Counted from the stretch's first letter, positions 1 to 14,944 are shown. The stretch is 64,000 nucleotides of DNA from Pyricularia pennisetigena (GCF_004337985.1 NW_021940920.1:852549-916548), one strand, 5' to 3'. Numbers and translations: made by a program. Notes: generated by a model not told the origin, from the sequence alone.

Positions 1-1911
1 AAGAAAAAGTTCAGGATGAGATCGATGGGGTTTTGCAGTCCCTCAATCAGGGCCAAGTTGAGATTTTTTTTGATTGTTTTTTTTTTTTTGTAGGCGAAAT
101 GTCAACGGACTGGCTTGGCTGCTGCTGACGTGATGGCGTATTTTGACAATGGACAACCGTATGTCATGGGTCAAAGTTTTGAATATGGCTGCCAATTCCC
201 TTTCTTTGGTAGCGAAACCGTCAACGCTGCTCCTTTCAAAAGCTAGAAGGCGAGTGGCTTCGATACTCGTTCCCGAGAGTTTATCTGTTGCAGCTGTTGA
301 TGTCGTCCCCTGTCACTATCCGCCGGTAAGCTAGCCTAGCGTTTGGTAATGACGAAGTTTGACGGTGGGAGGACGGGCGGGAATGCGGAAAACAAAATTA
401 TAATAACAATAAAAAAATCAAATGCGAAAGGCGGGGACAGATGATAGATGCTAAGGTTAGCTCGTGCCGGGACCGGGACGAGGCAAGGCTTTCTCTTCTT
501 GAAAATGAAAAAGCGGGAACTCCCTCGTGAACGTGGCGAGGTGAAAGGTGGTCCGGTCCTAAAGTAGGCAGGACTGGCTGGGGTTCAACTCGCCGAACCG
601 TTGATTTAGTTCCTCTCTTGTTTTTCTATTCCCTTGACGAGTTTTCAAGCAAAGAGACGGGTCAGGACATGCATGCCTGGCTGGCCGGGCGCAAATCTCA
701 ACGAACGAGAAAGTGGGCAGGATAACATTGGATGCAAAAAAGAGGAGGTTATGGAAAATTGATTAAAAAAAAGACGACTAACAGACAAAACGCAGACAGC
801 AGACAGACAGACGCCAAAGCAACAGGCAAACATGCAAGGATAGAGACGGATGATGGGCGTGAATCTAGAAGCACCAAAAGGCACCCAAAACCTTTGCCAA
901 CCCACCCAAAAAGGTGAGATTGGGAGTGGACGGGTCAGGCAAAATGGGCCGACCCCCCAGAAGAAAATAAGAGTACCCACTCGAACGGCTGGTACCCGTT
1001 TACAGCACACCCTTGCCCTGTCCTTCCTTCCACAAGATCACTAACCATGGCACACGCCCCCTCCTAAGCTGTATTGCATTTCGACTGCACTGTACTGTAC
1101 GTTGCTGCGGGAAGTCTTTTTTTTTTTTTTTTTATCATGTTTGCTTCTTCAGTTCGTGCATTTCTCCGTTCTTGTCCTGTCCCGTCAACGCAGGCCTACG
1201 CCCCCTCCATTACCACCCGCAACGCCCAGCCCAGAAGCCTCTGCAATCTGCCATGTTCCTCAAGCGAGGCACACTGTGCGGCCGGTCGTGAGTGGATTGA
1301 TTGCCGACCCCTCCCCCTTGCTACCCATCACGCCCTGTACTTTGGTACCGTAGGCGATCTAGTGAATTCAATTGCGCAGCAGAGCAGACTTGAGCAAGAT
1401 AAAAGAAAATAATAATAACAAATAAAATAAAAAGTACAAAAGACGTCTTGCATGACTCCTACCGCCCGCAGTCCAACATGTAAGCGCTCGTGCACGGCCG
1501 CTGCAACAGGCAAACGTGTCTAGAGGATGCACAACGACCGTTGAAGGAACGACTTGGCCTCGAGGCAAACATTATTGGGACGAATGCACAAGCTGCAATC
1601 GTTTATGCAGTCGACTTCCTCTGCAACGGCGCTGCTTCTGCTTCTACTCTTTGCTGCAGTTGCTGCGGTGCAGCAGAGAAAAACAAAGAGCGATACGAGA
1701 CGGAAGGAAATTGACGTAATATGCAGTGTTAGATTTCAGATATCTCAATGTTTGCCTGCTTCTGTGTCTGTCTGTCTGTCTAGCGAGTCCCCGGATCGGT
1801 GATCAAGACTTGACGGGTTGCATTATGGCTTTCTCCTCAACAAACATTTCTCATGACGGGAATCTATACACGTAAGCCGATATCGTGCCAAATGATCACG
1901 ATCGCTATTTG

Positions 1912-1912
<1 letters not shown>

Positions 1913-1953
<41 letters not shown>

Positions 1954-2027
1954 NNNNNNNNNNNNNNNNNNNNNNNNNNNNNNNNNNNNNNNNNNNNNNN
2001 NNNNNNNNNNNNNNNNNNNNNNNNNNN
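1913..2027. other. Poly(T) tract running into a 74-bp assembly gap
   Basis: A run of 41 T (1913-1953) is followed directly by 74 N (1954-2027). The assembly evidently broke at the homopolymer, so the true T-run length and the missing sequence are unknown. Confidence 0.95.
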
Positions 2028-2714
2028 GATTTTTTGCTTCGCCTCAAGCCCTTCTCGCCAGCGCCTTAGAAACACCACAAATCAGGACATGCATGTTTGT
2101 TTGATTCTTAGATCTAGGCATCTTCCAGAATACGGCGCTTTGGTTTTCAGCTGCACGCTGTCCGTTTCCTCCCCGCTTCCTACCACAGTCACCAACAGAC
2201 GAGACGGCTTCTAATAATTGAAACCCGAAGAGATAAAGGGTGCATCTCGATTCACTGCGGCTCGGCGCAACTGTGATTTCTGTTACATTGACTGACTTGG
2301 AGAAATGCATTTTCCCTACATGAAAAAAAGAAGAAAAGAAACAAAAAATTGCGTCACCTGGTTGTATGACAAGCTTGTTTCTGTTGGTTAAGATGGATGT
2401 GGCTTGATCTTTGGGTGAGCGGCGGGCGTGATTATGGCATGGCATTACTGTGCTGTACCACCAACATTTCTCCGCTATGTGTTACCCCAGACAAGAAACA
2501 AAAGCTCGGGGACTTTTGATCCCTAGTCATTCTGACAATCCCCCTTCAAGCCCTTCTAATGTTCCCGCCTGGTCCCGAGAAATCACTTAACCCAGCTTAT
2601 TCTGTGGGAAAGGTGATAAAAAAGGCACATTCACCTACCCAGCTTACCAGCCAACCAAACGATCACACACACATTTCGATCGTTGGTCAGCAATCGGCAA
2701 CCAGACCAAAAGAG

Positions 2715-2718
<4 letters not shown>

Positions 2719-2747
<29 letters not shown>
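2719..2747. repeat. Poly(A) tract, 29 nt
   Basis: Uninterrupted run of 29 A in the gene-free left region. No adjacent retrotransposon coding frame or obvious target-site duplication was seen. Confidence 0.9.
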
Positions 2748-5444
2748 CAGCCTTCCCTCCCCATAGCCATCCCATTAGCACAGGGCATTCAGAATTCAGA
2801 CCACCGATTATGCCGGGGTGCGAGGATTAGGATGCAGACACACGCCGCACAAAACGAAGTGAAAAAGGGGGAATGGGTTGTTGACTGGGGAGGGTGCGCG
2901 GGAAAGTGGATGTGATTACTACCAAAGCTGCGTAAAAAAAGGAAAATAGTGGGACCGACCGTCTATCTTTCGCTCGCTTGGCGCGTATGTGTGTGTGGTG
3001 ATGATCGGGAATGGGGTGACGGGTGCGAGGGTAGGTGCGTGCTCTTCAGGTCACAGGGTTTGCTTCGACTGTGAAATCCTTGAGGGGGAAGGGAGGATAA
3101 AAACAGAGTGGGGAGGAGGGTCTTCAGGATTGAGGGATAATAACAACGACCAAAAGCTGACACATCCTTGTCCCTTGCTCTTCGTGTTGCCGAATTTGGC
3201 AATTGGCGATGATTTTCCGAATGGCACGGTCTTTTGCCCACTTTAGCAGGGGGGAGGTAGAGCCCCAAGTATCAATGTGTTGTTTTCGTTCAATGCGAGA
3301 TCACGGCGGATGGGCAGTTTGCATTCTGGATGAGGAAATAATAGCAGCTTTTCTACCTACCTAGGATAAGCCTTCATCGTGTGCAGTGCAATTTCTTGGC
3401 CTCATCGTCGTCCCTCATCCTCGTGAACATTGCTGAAACACTCGAATACGATCCAACAGTGGACGGAGCGGGCGGTAGTGGCTTGGCTGTCATTCTGTCC
3501 TGCCGATTCTACTCGACAGCCAAGTGTTACTGACTTTGGCCAAATCGACTAGTGATCCTAAAGGGACATGCGGCAGTTTGTGCTCCAATGCGACATTCCC
3601 GACCGAGGGAGAAACGAACACGCATTTTTGGTTGGCATTAGCATCGGTCTTCCCCCGTTGCGAAATGTTAGCATTCTTTTGGCAAACGGGTGTCGTACAT
3701 TAGACAAAGCAAGTCGGGAAACCAAGCGATGCATGTTATCCAAAAATCTTAGCTTTAGAATTGGTTCGACAACGGTACCTGAGCGCAAATGCATGTCACT
3801 GTAAGTTATACGTAATAGATCTCTTTGTTCGATCTCTAGAATTTGGACCATCGATTAAAAACACTAGGGATTGCTTGACTTGGTGGCTTCGCCAAATTTT
3901 TTACCCTTCCTGCACTCCACCCAGTGATTCTAGAATCCAATCTAATTCACCGGGCTTTGTAAAACGGGACAACCATTCCTGGTACAGTTCTGAGCATGTT
4001 CGGTTTTTAGGGACGAGGGGAAAGTTTGTTATGCGTGCTCACAAGTGCAAAGACTGGGCTGACGTGCGGGCCGGGAAAGCTGAGCCTTTGCAATTTTGGG
4101 ACGGAACAAGATGGCCCAGAAAATGGCAGATCTTACATAAGGAAACTAATGAATGGGATAAATGACGTTTTGTGCACGGGCGGGAGTGTCCGCCCGCACC
4201 GGTCAAGGTCCAACCTGTCTAGGCACATTTGTGTGCGACAACCTACCATCCAAGCTAGCATAAACCTACATATTTGGGGCAGGAGGAGGAAAGGAACAGG
4301 AACAACGCATAGAAAGAAAGATAAAAAAAATATTATAAACAGAAAAGAGCAAACTAAGCCAAGACGACAGACAGCAACAGGCCGATACTTCGCGTCAGTG
4401 TTGCGAGATTTGAAACTCTCATATTGTTCAGTAATAGTAGACCTTAGGACGTTCCAGAGATGGAAAAGACTTCATGCTGGTACCGATCACTACCATGGCG
4501 GTTGGGTGTTTGTGCTGGTCAACATGGGACGAGAAATGGGTCCAGATAACGGGCAGGCCGATCTTGGCAATTGGCAACATCCCTCCACACCCATTGAGGA
4601 TTATTCTCAGGCGATGATCGATTGACTAAGTCTGTGAGTAAGACGGGGATGACAGGATAAAGAAAACGCAGGCTGTTCCCTCATTGATTGAATTATGGCG
4701 TCGAAGGGGAGTGAGAAAAATAAAAGACATTGTTGAGATTCATCTTGAGCCCTTCTTTTGCTTGCACCATTGGATAAATTGACTAGACCTAGAAACGGCC
4801 GAGGTACAAAGTGAACAACAATCTGCCTGCCCCGGCGATCACCAGGCAATAGAGTCAGACGATGATGCGATGCTTTTTTGTTTGAGGAGCTTTTGCTCCC
4901 GGTGCCGTGCAGTGCGACCGAATTGTTTAGCGCGCCGAAGAATCTAGCTCCGAGCCTCACGACAGTCTGAGATTTTCAGTCTTGAATGTCCGCAAAAGTA
5001 GAGATTGCCATCACTCTGTGCATAGAAATTTCAGGATTTTTGCTCGCCAGAAGCCCACGTGCGTGTCAGATGCACAGTGTTTCCTAGCCTTGCAGAATGA
5101 CAGTCTAAATGAAAGCATAGAAACAGAAGAGTCGAATTGGGAGTCCTGGAAAAAGGTCATTGTGCATGTCAATCAACCTAATTAACTCAAAGATTTGTCA
5201 ATGTCACGGTCCGGAAAACATATGCGAGAAGATGGCTCGTCTGGCCAGGTCTAAAGCCGGCGCCAAAAAATAACGTTAGATTTCCCCGTTAGGCAATAAT
5301 ACATGGGCCCGCCCGAGTAGAAGGTCTTTTTGTTTTCGCAACGAGAAAGACTTGAGAGGAGCACAATACGGGCGCCTCGCGGGCAATGTAATGCGTCAAG
5401 TTCTAGGCTTGGCCTTTAACGTGCCTGCAATCTGCAACAAAAAC

Positions 5445-5465
5445 TTTATTTATTTATTTATTTAT
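5445..5465. repeat. (TTTA)n microsatellite
   Basis: About five copies of TTTA in tandem. No associated gene. Confidence 0.85.
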
Positions 5466-8400
5466 GCCCCTGCATTATTGGTACAGCCTGGCAGTGCCGG
5501 AGAAACTTAGGCAAACAGATCGACATCAAACTCAAAACCGCCGCCGCATCTTCTATAACAGGAACCGACGGATGGGAGTAGTTTTGGTGAATGTTTGAAA
5601 AACGCTGTTGAGTCGGGATCAAAAGTACCTGAGGCAGAATGCAAAAGAGGAATGACTCGGAGTTTAGAAAGCGGCATGAATTTCGACCCGACTGTCAGCA
5701 CGATTAAACAGACGTTGTTTGACCCGAATTACTGGTACCGAAATGGAGCTAGTTGAGCCCAAGGCCGCAAGACCAGACCGGTCTCCAGAAGATCGGGAAA
5801 ATATTTCCGCGAAGGGAGATTCCGTTGTATGATTCCCTCGTCTCGGCGCCCATCTTGTGTCGATATTCCTACCCCAAGACAGACAGGCTTTAGTAGTACC
5901 AACACACCTACTCCGTATGAATGCCAAGTTCTATACGTAATTTCGTTGTTCCCCCGTCAATTCAATTCCATCCCGCGTACCGAGGTTGGTAGATCGCTAT
6001 CCACTCCTGTTACTGTTTACCCCGCCCGCCCACATGCCCTTCCCCTTTCAGTTGTCCTTGCCGCCGCTCGTTGGCCATCTACTGCCAAATTCCAAGGCGC
6101 TCGTCCTCGGTCGGCTGGGTTGAATTGGATACGCATTCCACATAAGCCCCGTTTATCCGAAGGGGCTTTCTGCGGCGAGTGTGACAAGCGAGGGACAAGC
6201 GAAAACAGGGTCGAACCATCATTGACAAGTCAAGCCCTAGGCATTCTCCTGTTGAGTCCTAACAGCATTGGGGACCACTTCAGCCGTTCCTTAGTAGCGG
6301 GGGCAGAATAGAAAATCAGGCCATGAAATCCGTTAGTCTCTGCCAATCCTACAGTAGTCCGAGCACCTGATGGCATTTTGATTGACACCTTCCATTTGAG
6401 ATATACCAAGCGAGCGGCAGAAGAGTACGGGATACATAGGCGCAATAGTAGAAAGAAGGTCGAGAAGGCTGGTCGCCACCCATGAACCACCGCCTGGGTT
6501 GGGCGCGAATAGGCCCAAAGAAGTCGCTGGGAGTTGCAACCCAGATAGTTGTGACATCAAAAGCTACAGATATGACCTAGGAATTCTATCATACTTCATA
6601 CAAGCAACCCGCTCAACTACCTCCCACCCACCCACGTAATTACTACCGACCTGCCCGCGTAAGAGAGAGAGAGGGAGTCAAGGGAGCTTTTGGTAAGGCA
6701 GCGGGCCGTCGATGGGAAGGTTTGAGCGTTCCACAGCTGGTCCGGTTCCGCCCCGCTGGGACACCGACACCAACAAATATGGAACCCTTGTTGAATCCCC
6801 ACTTGCCACGGTCCTGCTGAGCAAATGGGTGTGTCCCTACCAGGCTTGCTATGGTACCTATGATGGACTTGTACGGATTAGAAAAGTGATCTCTTCCCTA
6901 ATGTTGTCAAGGTGGTCTGCAGCTAGTTCTTCAGTAGCAAGCAAGTATGTCGTATGTCCCCTGGAGCCGCCGCTTCCTGACCGATACAGCGGTGTGCCGT
7001 CATCTACAAAGGTTCCCTGCCCCGCGTTCCATCGACATGACGCCGTCTTCCCGCCTCGATCACTCTCGACCACTCAATCGTCTACGGGAGCTGGCCTGGT
7101 TGGTAGCTAGTACCAATCCCTCGGAAAACAATAGTTCTCGTTACCGCATCATTCCAGGTTAACTAGTCAGAAACCCGACCAAACCTCCAAATCACCAATC
7201 AATTGGCGTGGACACCAAAACAAATGAATGTCGATCGCTGACGGCCCCTGCGCGACTTTAAACATCGGCAATCAAAAGCCACAAGAGAGGATGGGCTTAG
7301 GTTTTGTGTCTCAACTTTTTTTTTTGTTCACTCAATTTATCTGTCTACTAATTTATTAGTTTTTGTGACCGAAAAAAAAAGCCTGCGCTAACAGTATGCA
7401 CCCGGCCTCATTTCTGGGACCACACCGGAGTCGTCGGAGCCTACCACTCAACGACAGCGACAGTGACAACGACTTACTTTGGGACTGGCGAGCGGAGATG
7501 GCCGCGCGTACATGAGCATACATAGTAGAAGAAAAAAGACAGAATGAAACTCGGCCTCCGTCCCGGGATTGTCCTTGAGGGGGAAAGGTATTACCTACTT
7601 AACAGTGGCTCATCCACTCGCCCGACGAATGCAATGCATGCAATCACAATCCCACGATAGGGTTTCCGTGACAAGGATGTTAGTGGTAGGGGAATATGCA
7701 ATTCCCGTACAGGGCGGCACGGCCGGCCGGCGGGCTTTCGGGTGGATCATACATTCTGACATACAGGAACAATAAAGAGGCACGACAACGTAACTCGGCC
7801 AAAAACCCCATCGACCCGCATTTCCTGCCTTTTGGTTCCGACGTGGCAGCGTAGTTGGTGGCTCGCCCTTCTTTTGCACTGCCTGTTTTCTCCACTATCC
7901 ATCTCTTTTCCCACGAGGTCGCAAGGGGGTAGGCATGTACCAAGTTGGTCTTTCCCCGCTTGGGAATGGATTTCTTTTTTTTCTTCTTTTTTTTTTTTTT
8001 TTCTCTTTGCAGTGACGAAAAAGAGCCCAAGCTCAAAAAGCCACAACGAAACAAACCAATCCCTGGCCCGCCACGGCCCGCTGCGGCCGGCGTGCGTGGC
8101 GAAGAGGGGCTGCAAGGAAATGAAAGTCTAGGGCATAGCGCTTGCTGACCGCTTCTGTTCAGCCGTTGCGCACATATACGGAGTAGACACAAAACTAGAC
8201 TAGCATTAGCATATCCGCACAATTGTATGTCCTGCGTTTATCATTCTGCGTTTTTTTTCTGGCTCCCCCCTTCATCTCTCGCCTCCTACTTTAACTTGCC
8301 AATCTAAAGTTCGCCCTCGTGTCTGGAACAATTGCATAATACATGGTAAGCGAGTAATTTTTCCTTTGCACTCATTCCATGCCTATCAACCCTCGGAAAT

Positions 8401-10842
8401 CCAGATCCAGCCTTCTCCACCATTTAGCTTGGCGTTTCGCGGCACCGGCATGGGTCCTTCCAGTGACTTACTTTCGGCTCATGTTATTTTTTTTTTTTTT
8501 TTTATCTTTTTTTGTTCTTCTCCTGCCTCGTGTTTCTGTGCCGCCGCCCGCATCCGCCCACCCGCCCGCTCCTTGTTTAGGCTCATCCCGTCATCTGGCT
8601 CCGCGCAAGTAATCATAGCTTCCTATTGGTCGAGAGACTCACAATCTGGTCTCAGATTCTGAGCATCCCATGTAGCCATGCTTTCGCCAGCTCCAAAAGC
8701 AGGGTTTCATTGGCGCAGAGTGGATGTGTCGATTTTTGGCATTAGCACAAGATACGTGGTAGGTTTGTCATACAGTACGGTACATTTGGTGGTGCCCACC
8801 AAGGATAGCGGAGCTTTGGCTCTCTTTGCACAAATTCTGGATGGTGGCCAGTTTTTTTTTTTGTTTTTTTTTTTCTTGGAATTATCTGAGGAACTACTTT
8901 TACCCTTTTGGGTAACCGGTAGTCTTGAACTAACAACATGGTTCAAATGCCGGCAATTCTGAGTTCCTCTCTTCTAGCCACACGCCAAGACGTCGCGAGC
9001 CATACCTACCTAACTATTACTGCGTAGTGTTACCAGCTGCCTACCCGCCTGGAGGTGCCTTACTTTGGGGAGCTCGACCCCAGAAGTCCGGCGAACCATG
9101 TCGAACCAGCTACCGCGGGCCGACTCCGGGGCATCGGGCTTTGCTCCAGTATTTCATTCGTCGGTTGACATCTTGCTGTCCGAACAACTAACTATCCTAA
9201 TTTGCCGCCTATCTCCGCCATGTTTCCTTGTACTTCGGTAGATGAAAATGCGCTACGCGTGGGGAAGGCTCGTCTCATCTCCCATTCACATCAACGCTTA
9301 ATGCTGATCACGGAAATTATGGGCGACAGCGAGAAGCCTGCCCATGAAACTACCCAACCCACTGATATGCTTCTCGATACTCACACGTGACTACGTTGAT
9401 GAAAGCGGGTTGGGGCCATTTACCACTCACAATATGGTAGATCCAAAACCGTTAGTGGACACCCGAGATGTACCGCAATACATTCTTAGGACCCTCGTGT
9501 CGGTGTCCGTGCATATCCTGCCATGATGCAGACGGATAGTCGACACGGGCTATGCGGCTACAGTAAGCACCTGTGGAGACTACATGCGCTTACAGCTCCT
9601 TAGACCTATTCCAGCAAACGAGCACTGAGCAATTGGCATGAAATCAAGTCATATTCGCACTTCTGACAGATTTCTCTTACTCATGGCGTGTCTTCGACAG
9701 CCGCACTATAGACCGCCGTCCGCATACCACTCTAGCTTGGAGCTAGATCATCTGGTTAGTCCATGGTAGCCCGACTAACGACACGGCTTGACGGCAAGAC
9801 GACGGCAGATCCAGCCCATCGGGATAGCGCTAAATCTCCAACTCAAGCGACTTCTCGGGATGTGGCGGAAGATGGCGACGGCGCTGCCCTGAGCTAACAG
9901 CTCGTTGTGACGGGGCTAAGCAAGCATCAGCGGCAGGACTTCGCCGGCGCCGACATTAGTTGGGCCAATGACAATAATCATTCAAGAGTTGAAGGAGACA
10001 CCCGCGCGAGAAACTACGGGAGATTGAGGCTCCTCGGCGTCAGGATTTGATGCAATCCAAGCCACCACGATTCTTGTCATGAAATGTGTTCCTTGTGCAT
10101 ATCATCATCCCTTGGTACAAACTTGCTGCTCACAACCTCGAGCCTCTGGCCACACTTGCGCGCCAAAAAGGCGGCTCTTTGTCAAGCTGTTACACCATTG
10201 CAAGATGTGGCGGCGGCGGGCGGAAGACGGACGCCGTGTTACAGATGTCACCTAACTGGCACATCAACACCCCCCTGGGTGTCAACCATTGAGTAGTGGC
10301 TAATCTTCAGCAGATTTTTTGCTGATTTAGCGCCAGGATATGTCGCACCACGGGAACCTCTGGGCCAGAAAAAAACAGGATCCGCACAACACGAGGCTAG
10401 GCACGCGGACCAGTCTCTGGGTGACCAACCACGCATCATGCTCGATGGGGTTGCTAGTTTAGGCCATCATCAATACAGGTCGGGCGCGGGATTGACGGGA
10501 ACGAATGCTGTGCTAGCCCGGACGGCGCCAGCGCCATCCAGTTTCTGCCTGGCCACCGTTAGTGCTGTGTCGTTTGCTGCACCAACGATCGTGTTGATTA
10601 CCGGGAGTGGCGAGTGCCTTTTTTTTTTGTTCCACTCCACCGTGAACAAACAATCTCGCTCGTTACATCGTACCCAAAGAGACCGAGTGAGAGCACCTAT
10701 TCAAGCGAAACCGCAGGATTTGTACAAGGAAATGCCTTGTGATTGACCATGTTCCCAGTGCAAAGCTTCCATGCATGCCATGAGATCAGCACTAGAGCTA
10801 GTCACAGGTTGCTTTGCGCGTATTGGTTACCAATATCACCCT

Positions 10843-10844
<2 letters not shown>

Positions 10845-10884
<40 letters not shown>

Positions 10885-10931
10885 GGCCACTTGGCAAAGG
10901 ATTTTCTCTCTGTCTCTCTCTCTCTCTCTCT
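10845..10931. repeat. Poly(T) tract followed by a (TC)n microsatellite
   Basis: 39 consecutive T (10845-10883), then a 20-bp unique spacer and a TC-dinucleotide run from about 10904 to 10931 with one interruption. Confidence 0.9.
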
Positions 10932-11877
10932 GATGGAGAGAGCAAGCAACATCCCGATAGCGGCGGGGTTTGTTCTGCTTCCTTTGGGGGCAGCTCCGAC
11001 CGGAAATCATTGATGCTCGGAGAGTACAGTACCAACGACCCCTTCGAGTGGATTAAGTTGGATTGCAGCTATATTCCCTGGGATTCTCGGCGATGCACAT
11101 GCTTCAAGCCAGGATACCCAGGTCAATGAAAATTGCATCTTTCATTCATTCTCCCTCCTTTTTCTCTCTTGATTTTTGCTTGTTTTAAAGCCCTGATCCC
11201 TGGAGATAACTTTTATTTTTCCACCCGCGCACTGGTTCAGACCGACTCGGGGTGAACCACGGAGAAAATGAACTTTTTGTGTGGGCTGCGGCTAGCCTAG
11301 AACGGTATACGCGGGTACAATCCCAAAAACCCTGAATACATACTTGCCTTGCTCCGTGTTTTGAGTCTATGCGAGCGGCTGACTGATTGATATGGCGGAC
11401 CCCTTTCAGGCCGGGTCAGTAACCCGTCTCGGTGCAGTCCTATCTTCTCATGGACCACACCAAGATATGACAAGTCTCATGTGGCTTGGCCTAATCGTCG
11501 GCTAAAATTGGCAAAATATGGCACGGGAATGGTTATAACTGCTGTATTGGTTGTTCTCCATGTACCTACGGGGTGCTCTAAAGCGACTACGAAAGGGAGT
11601 AAGAGGGGAAATGAGCTGGTTCGGGAGCGCTTGTTGCCTTGGTAGGGTCGTCGGTGTATGTGCAAGGTGAGATATCGACCTGCCGGAAAAGCCAATAAGG
11701 AAAGAGTAGCACTCGCTGGCTGGCTGCCGCGCGCGTGTGTAAGTGCAGACGCAAAAGCCAGCCGAATACACGGGCCAGCAGGGTTTGTCTGACGCAGTGG
11801 CAGTATGTATCTGTGGCGCCCGGGGGACGACGCACCAACAATCAATAACGGCTGATGGATGGGGGCGCGAAGAGGGC

Positions 11878-11901
11878 AAAAAAAAAAAAAAAAAAAAAAA
11901 A
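11878..11901. repeat. Poly(A) tract, 24 nt
   Basis: 24 consecutive A in the gene-free region, with no gene adjoining. Confidence 0.9.
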
Positions 11902-14810
11902 GACCAACTGTCGACAAGCGCATCCTTCTCCGGGAGAACGGGCTGATTTGATGTCCGTTGGACACCGACTTTTTCTCTTGTTTCTTCTTCTCGAACTTAT
12001 GACCTTCAACAATTTCAAACAGCTGACTGCATGCTGTGGCTCTTCCACTCCCCCTTGTGGCCCAATTAAAAGTTCACTGTTCCGCGGCTTTGATTATCGG
12101 TTGTGAAATTATTATTTGTTGATCAGTGGTAGCTGGGAATCTTTTTTTTTCTCTCTCTCTTGTTTCCATCCAAATAATAACCTATCTCCACACCCTTGTC
12201 CTGGCTTTTTAATTGGCACTACCGCAGTACCACAGCTATTTCCGCACCCCATTTCGCCGCCCGCCAAAAGTCAGCCCGTGGCGCATTAATCTGACAGTTC
12301 CACTCGACAGGATATATATTCACGGGATACGATCCCGAAGGCTGTTTGCGTGTCATTTCAGGATTGGCTGTTCGTGCGGAACATGAAAGCAAAAAAGGTA
12401 TTGAAGAGAACGATCAAAACGGAATAACAGGATACCAACAATCAAAAAAAATTGACGCTATCAAAAAAAAAACGGGTGTGATGTGACATGACGAGGGCTG
12501 AAAATGGCCCCCCATCTCCACCAGAAACGAGACACCCCAACCACCCGGCACGCAACCCATCCATCAAATCTCTTTTCCCCCAGTTCTCGGCAAGTCACGT
12601 GCCAAACAGCGGCTGCACTCCACCCTTTCCCGCTCCGCCGCCTTGACCGGTCCCCGCCGGGTGACCGAGGTTTTGTTTTACCAGGCATATCTTAACCCTT
12701 GTCTCTCCATGGACGTCTTTCTTCTTCGTAGGTTCCGAAAGATTTTAATTTTTTTTTTTGCCCACTTGACGAGTGCCCCAGACCGGTGTGTTGTCTTTTG
12801 CTACGCGATTTTTGTTGACTGTCAAGGTGGCAAATTACTCCGCCCAGTAATGTAAGAGACTATCCACTGCCCTGTTTTTTTTGTGTTGTTTCTGCAAAAA
12901 AGAGGCAAGGCTCTACTATTGGTATGAGCCGAACCAGACCTCCTTTTTCGGCCTTGTCCTTTATGCCCTGCCATGGTGGTGGTGTGGGCTCCTGGCAGGC
13001 AAGCGACATGTGGGATTTGTACTACGTAAGTGTGTTGGCTTCCCCCTTGTCCTTTTCATTCCCTTGCCTGCCGAGGGAATTGTGGGATCGATGGGCCCTG
13101 TCGTCAGACTAGAAAAGGCGTTGGCGTTAGCACCTAACCGGGGGTGTTACATGGGGAACTGGGGGCCTGCAAAAGCAAAAGAAGAAGTATTAGCCTACGG
13201 AGTACGAAGTAGACAAGAAAAAACGAGGACAAGCAAGAAAAGGACCTCACAAGGCACCCATTCAGTCAAACCACACCCTCCCCCATCCCTATCCCCAGCA
13301 GGCGGATGTACTCCTCGTACAAGGGGGAAAAAGGCATCAAAATGCAAAGTCCTTTTCTTTTGCGAGTTAGGCGAGCTTCAGGCAGGACAGGCCAGGCCAG
13401 GCTCAGGGCCGACCTGACGAACGTTTGGTTGTTGACTTGAGGTTTTCTTTGACCTCAATGCCTCCCCCATCCCCCTAATTTAGCGTGGTTTGATCAAAGC
13501 TCAGTCATGGATTATGCTATGCAAGCTCAGCAGCAACATAACAGGGCTATTGCTGGTTTCGAGAACTTTTCTTTTTATACTTTTTTTCTGCTTTAATGTT
13601 ATCTCGCTCGTCTTCTTTGATCCCTTTTGGGTGACAAAGATTAATTTATTAAGCTCAACATCATTGTTTTCCGATGGAAAACACATCGAGGTGGAGGAGT
13701 GGCTGGCCTACGGTCAAGTAGTACTCTTCATGTATTTTTGCAAGTACGATCAACCTGGCTCGCCCTGCTCGTTCAATGCACCAACCCCCTTGTATTGAGT
13801 TGAGTTTTTGTTTAAGCGAGGGGTGGTTCGGATCCATTTTTTTACTCTGATTCTTTCTCATGTTCATCCCAGTTCGTCTTGGATAGCAGGGTACTTTTTG
13901 GTAGCAAGTAATTCTGGACATTTTTATTTTATTTTATTTTTTTTATTTTATTTTTCGTTCCATCCCCAGTTTTGTCTCTGCACGTCTCTGCCAAGCCAGC
14001 TGAATAGGCGATCCCCAAAAGATCCAGTCCCGAAATGACTCGCTAAGCTCGGCGCAACCGTAACGAACTCCGGCGATAGTACTATATCGGTGTGCCTACG
14101 GTCCAGTCGTTTCCCATTTCTGATTGATGGCGAGTGTGATGGGTGAAATGGAGATGCATGAATGTGGTGGAGGGTCAGGGTTGTGGTTATGTCAAATCCT
14201 AATGCGAGCTTCCGAATGCTGACTGCATACATTCTAATCCAGCAGACCAATGCCCGACGCAACAGTATGCTGGATGGATGGGATGGATGGCCAAAAGGCA
14301 AGTTAAAAAGTTCCTTGGGTCCCTTCAGAAAGGTTATTCAGCATAACGAACGGCTACTCTGGAAAAGCTTCCACCAAAGGGACGATGCATGAATTTTGTC
14401 CGTCTTAGCAAGGCAGGCCCAACCAAACGGTTGCGACGATCAACAACAAAGACTGGCAGAGTAGGTTTATGGCATTATGGAAGTTCATGTTTCCCCCCTT
14501 GTCGCAAACACAAACCTACTCCAAACTAACGGTATTGTGAGCAAACAATTCGAACCGGCAAACCAACAAGTCCCATGGCACTTGTGTGCTTCACCTGGAT
14601 TCCTCCCTGCCTCCTTGTGCTCCCCACCAAGAGAATCGTAATGCCAGCACGTACCGTACCATGCGATCTCCTCCCCTTCGCCGCACCTTCGCCGACCCTC
14701 TCGATTCCCAAACCCGCCAAGGGTTCCATTCCAGGTGGATTTGGGGCGTGTGAAAAATAAACACTGCTTACACAGTGCATCTCCATAACTGGCGACACGG
14801 TTGGTTGTCC

Positions 14811-14944
14811 TTTTTTTTTTTTTTTTTTTCCCCCTCCGCTGGCCCTTCCCGTCCGCCGGTCCGCTTTTTATTTTATTTTTTTTTTTTTTTTTTTTTCCCC
14901 CTCCGCTGGCCCTTCCCGTCCGCCGGTCCGCTTTTTATTTTATT
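14811..14944. repeat. Two-copy 67-bp tandem duplication with poly(T)
   Basis: A block of about 48 bp beginning CCCCCTCCGCTGGCCCTTCC and ending in a TTTTTATTTTATT-type tail starts at 14830 and recurs, apparently identical, at 14897. The offset is 67 bp and each copy is preceded by a T run (14811-14829 and 14876-14896). Near-perfect identity suggests a recent slippage or unequal-exchange duplication primed by the T tracts. Confidence 0.9.

Noticed and set aside
1..62. Possible gene end at the left edge (frame reading LNLALIEGLQNPIDLILNFF on the - strand)
   Set aside because: Only about 20 codons, the + strand is also open there, and there is no splice site, start or recognisable motif.
12881..13417. 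178-codon ORF on the + strand
   Set aside because: Composition is unlike a protein of the neighbouring genes, with no motif, no splice signals and no codon bias.
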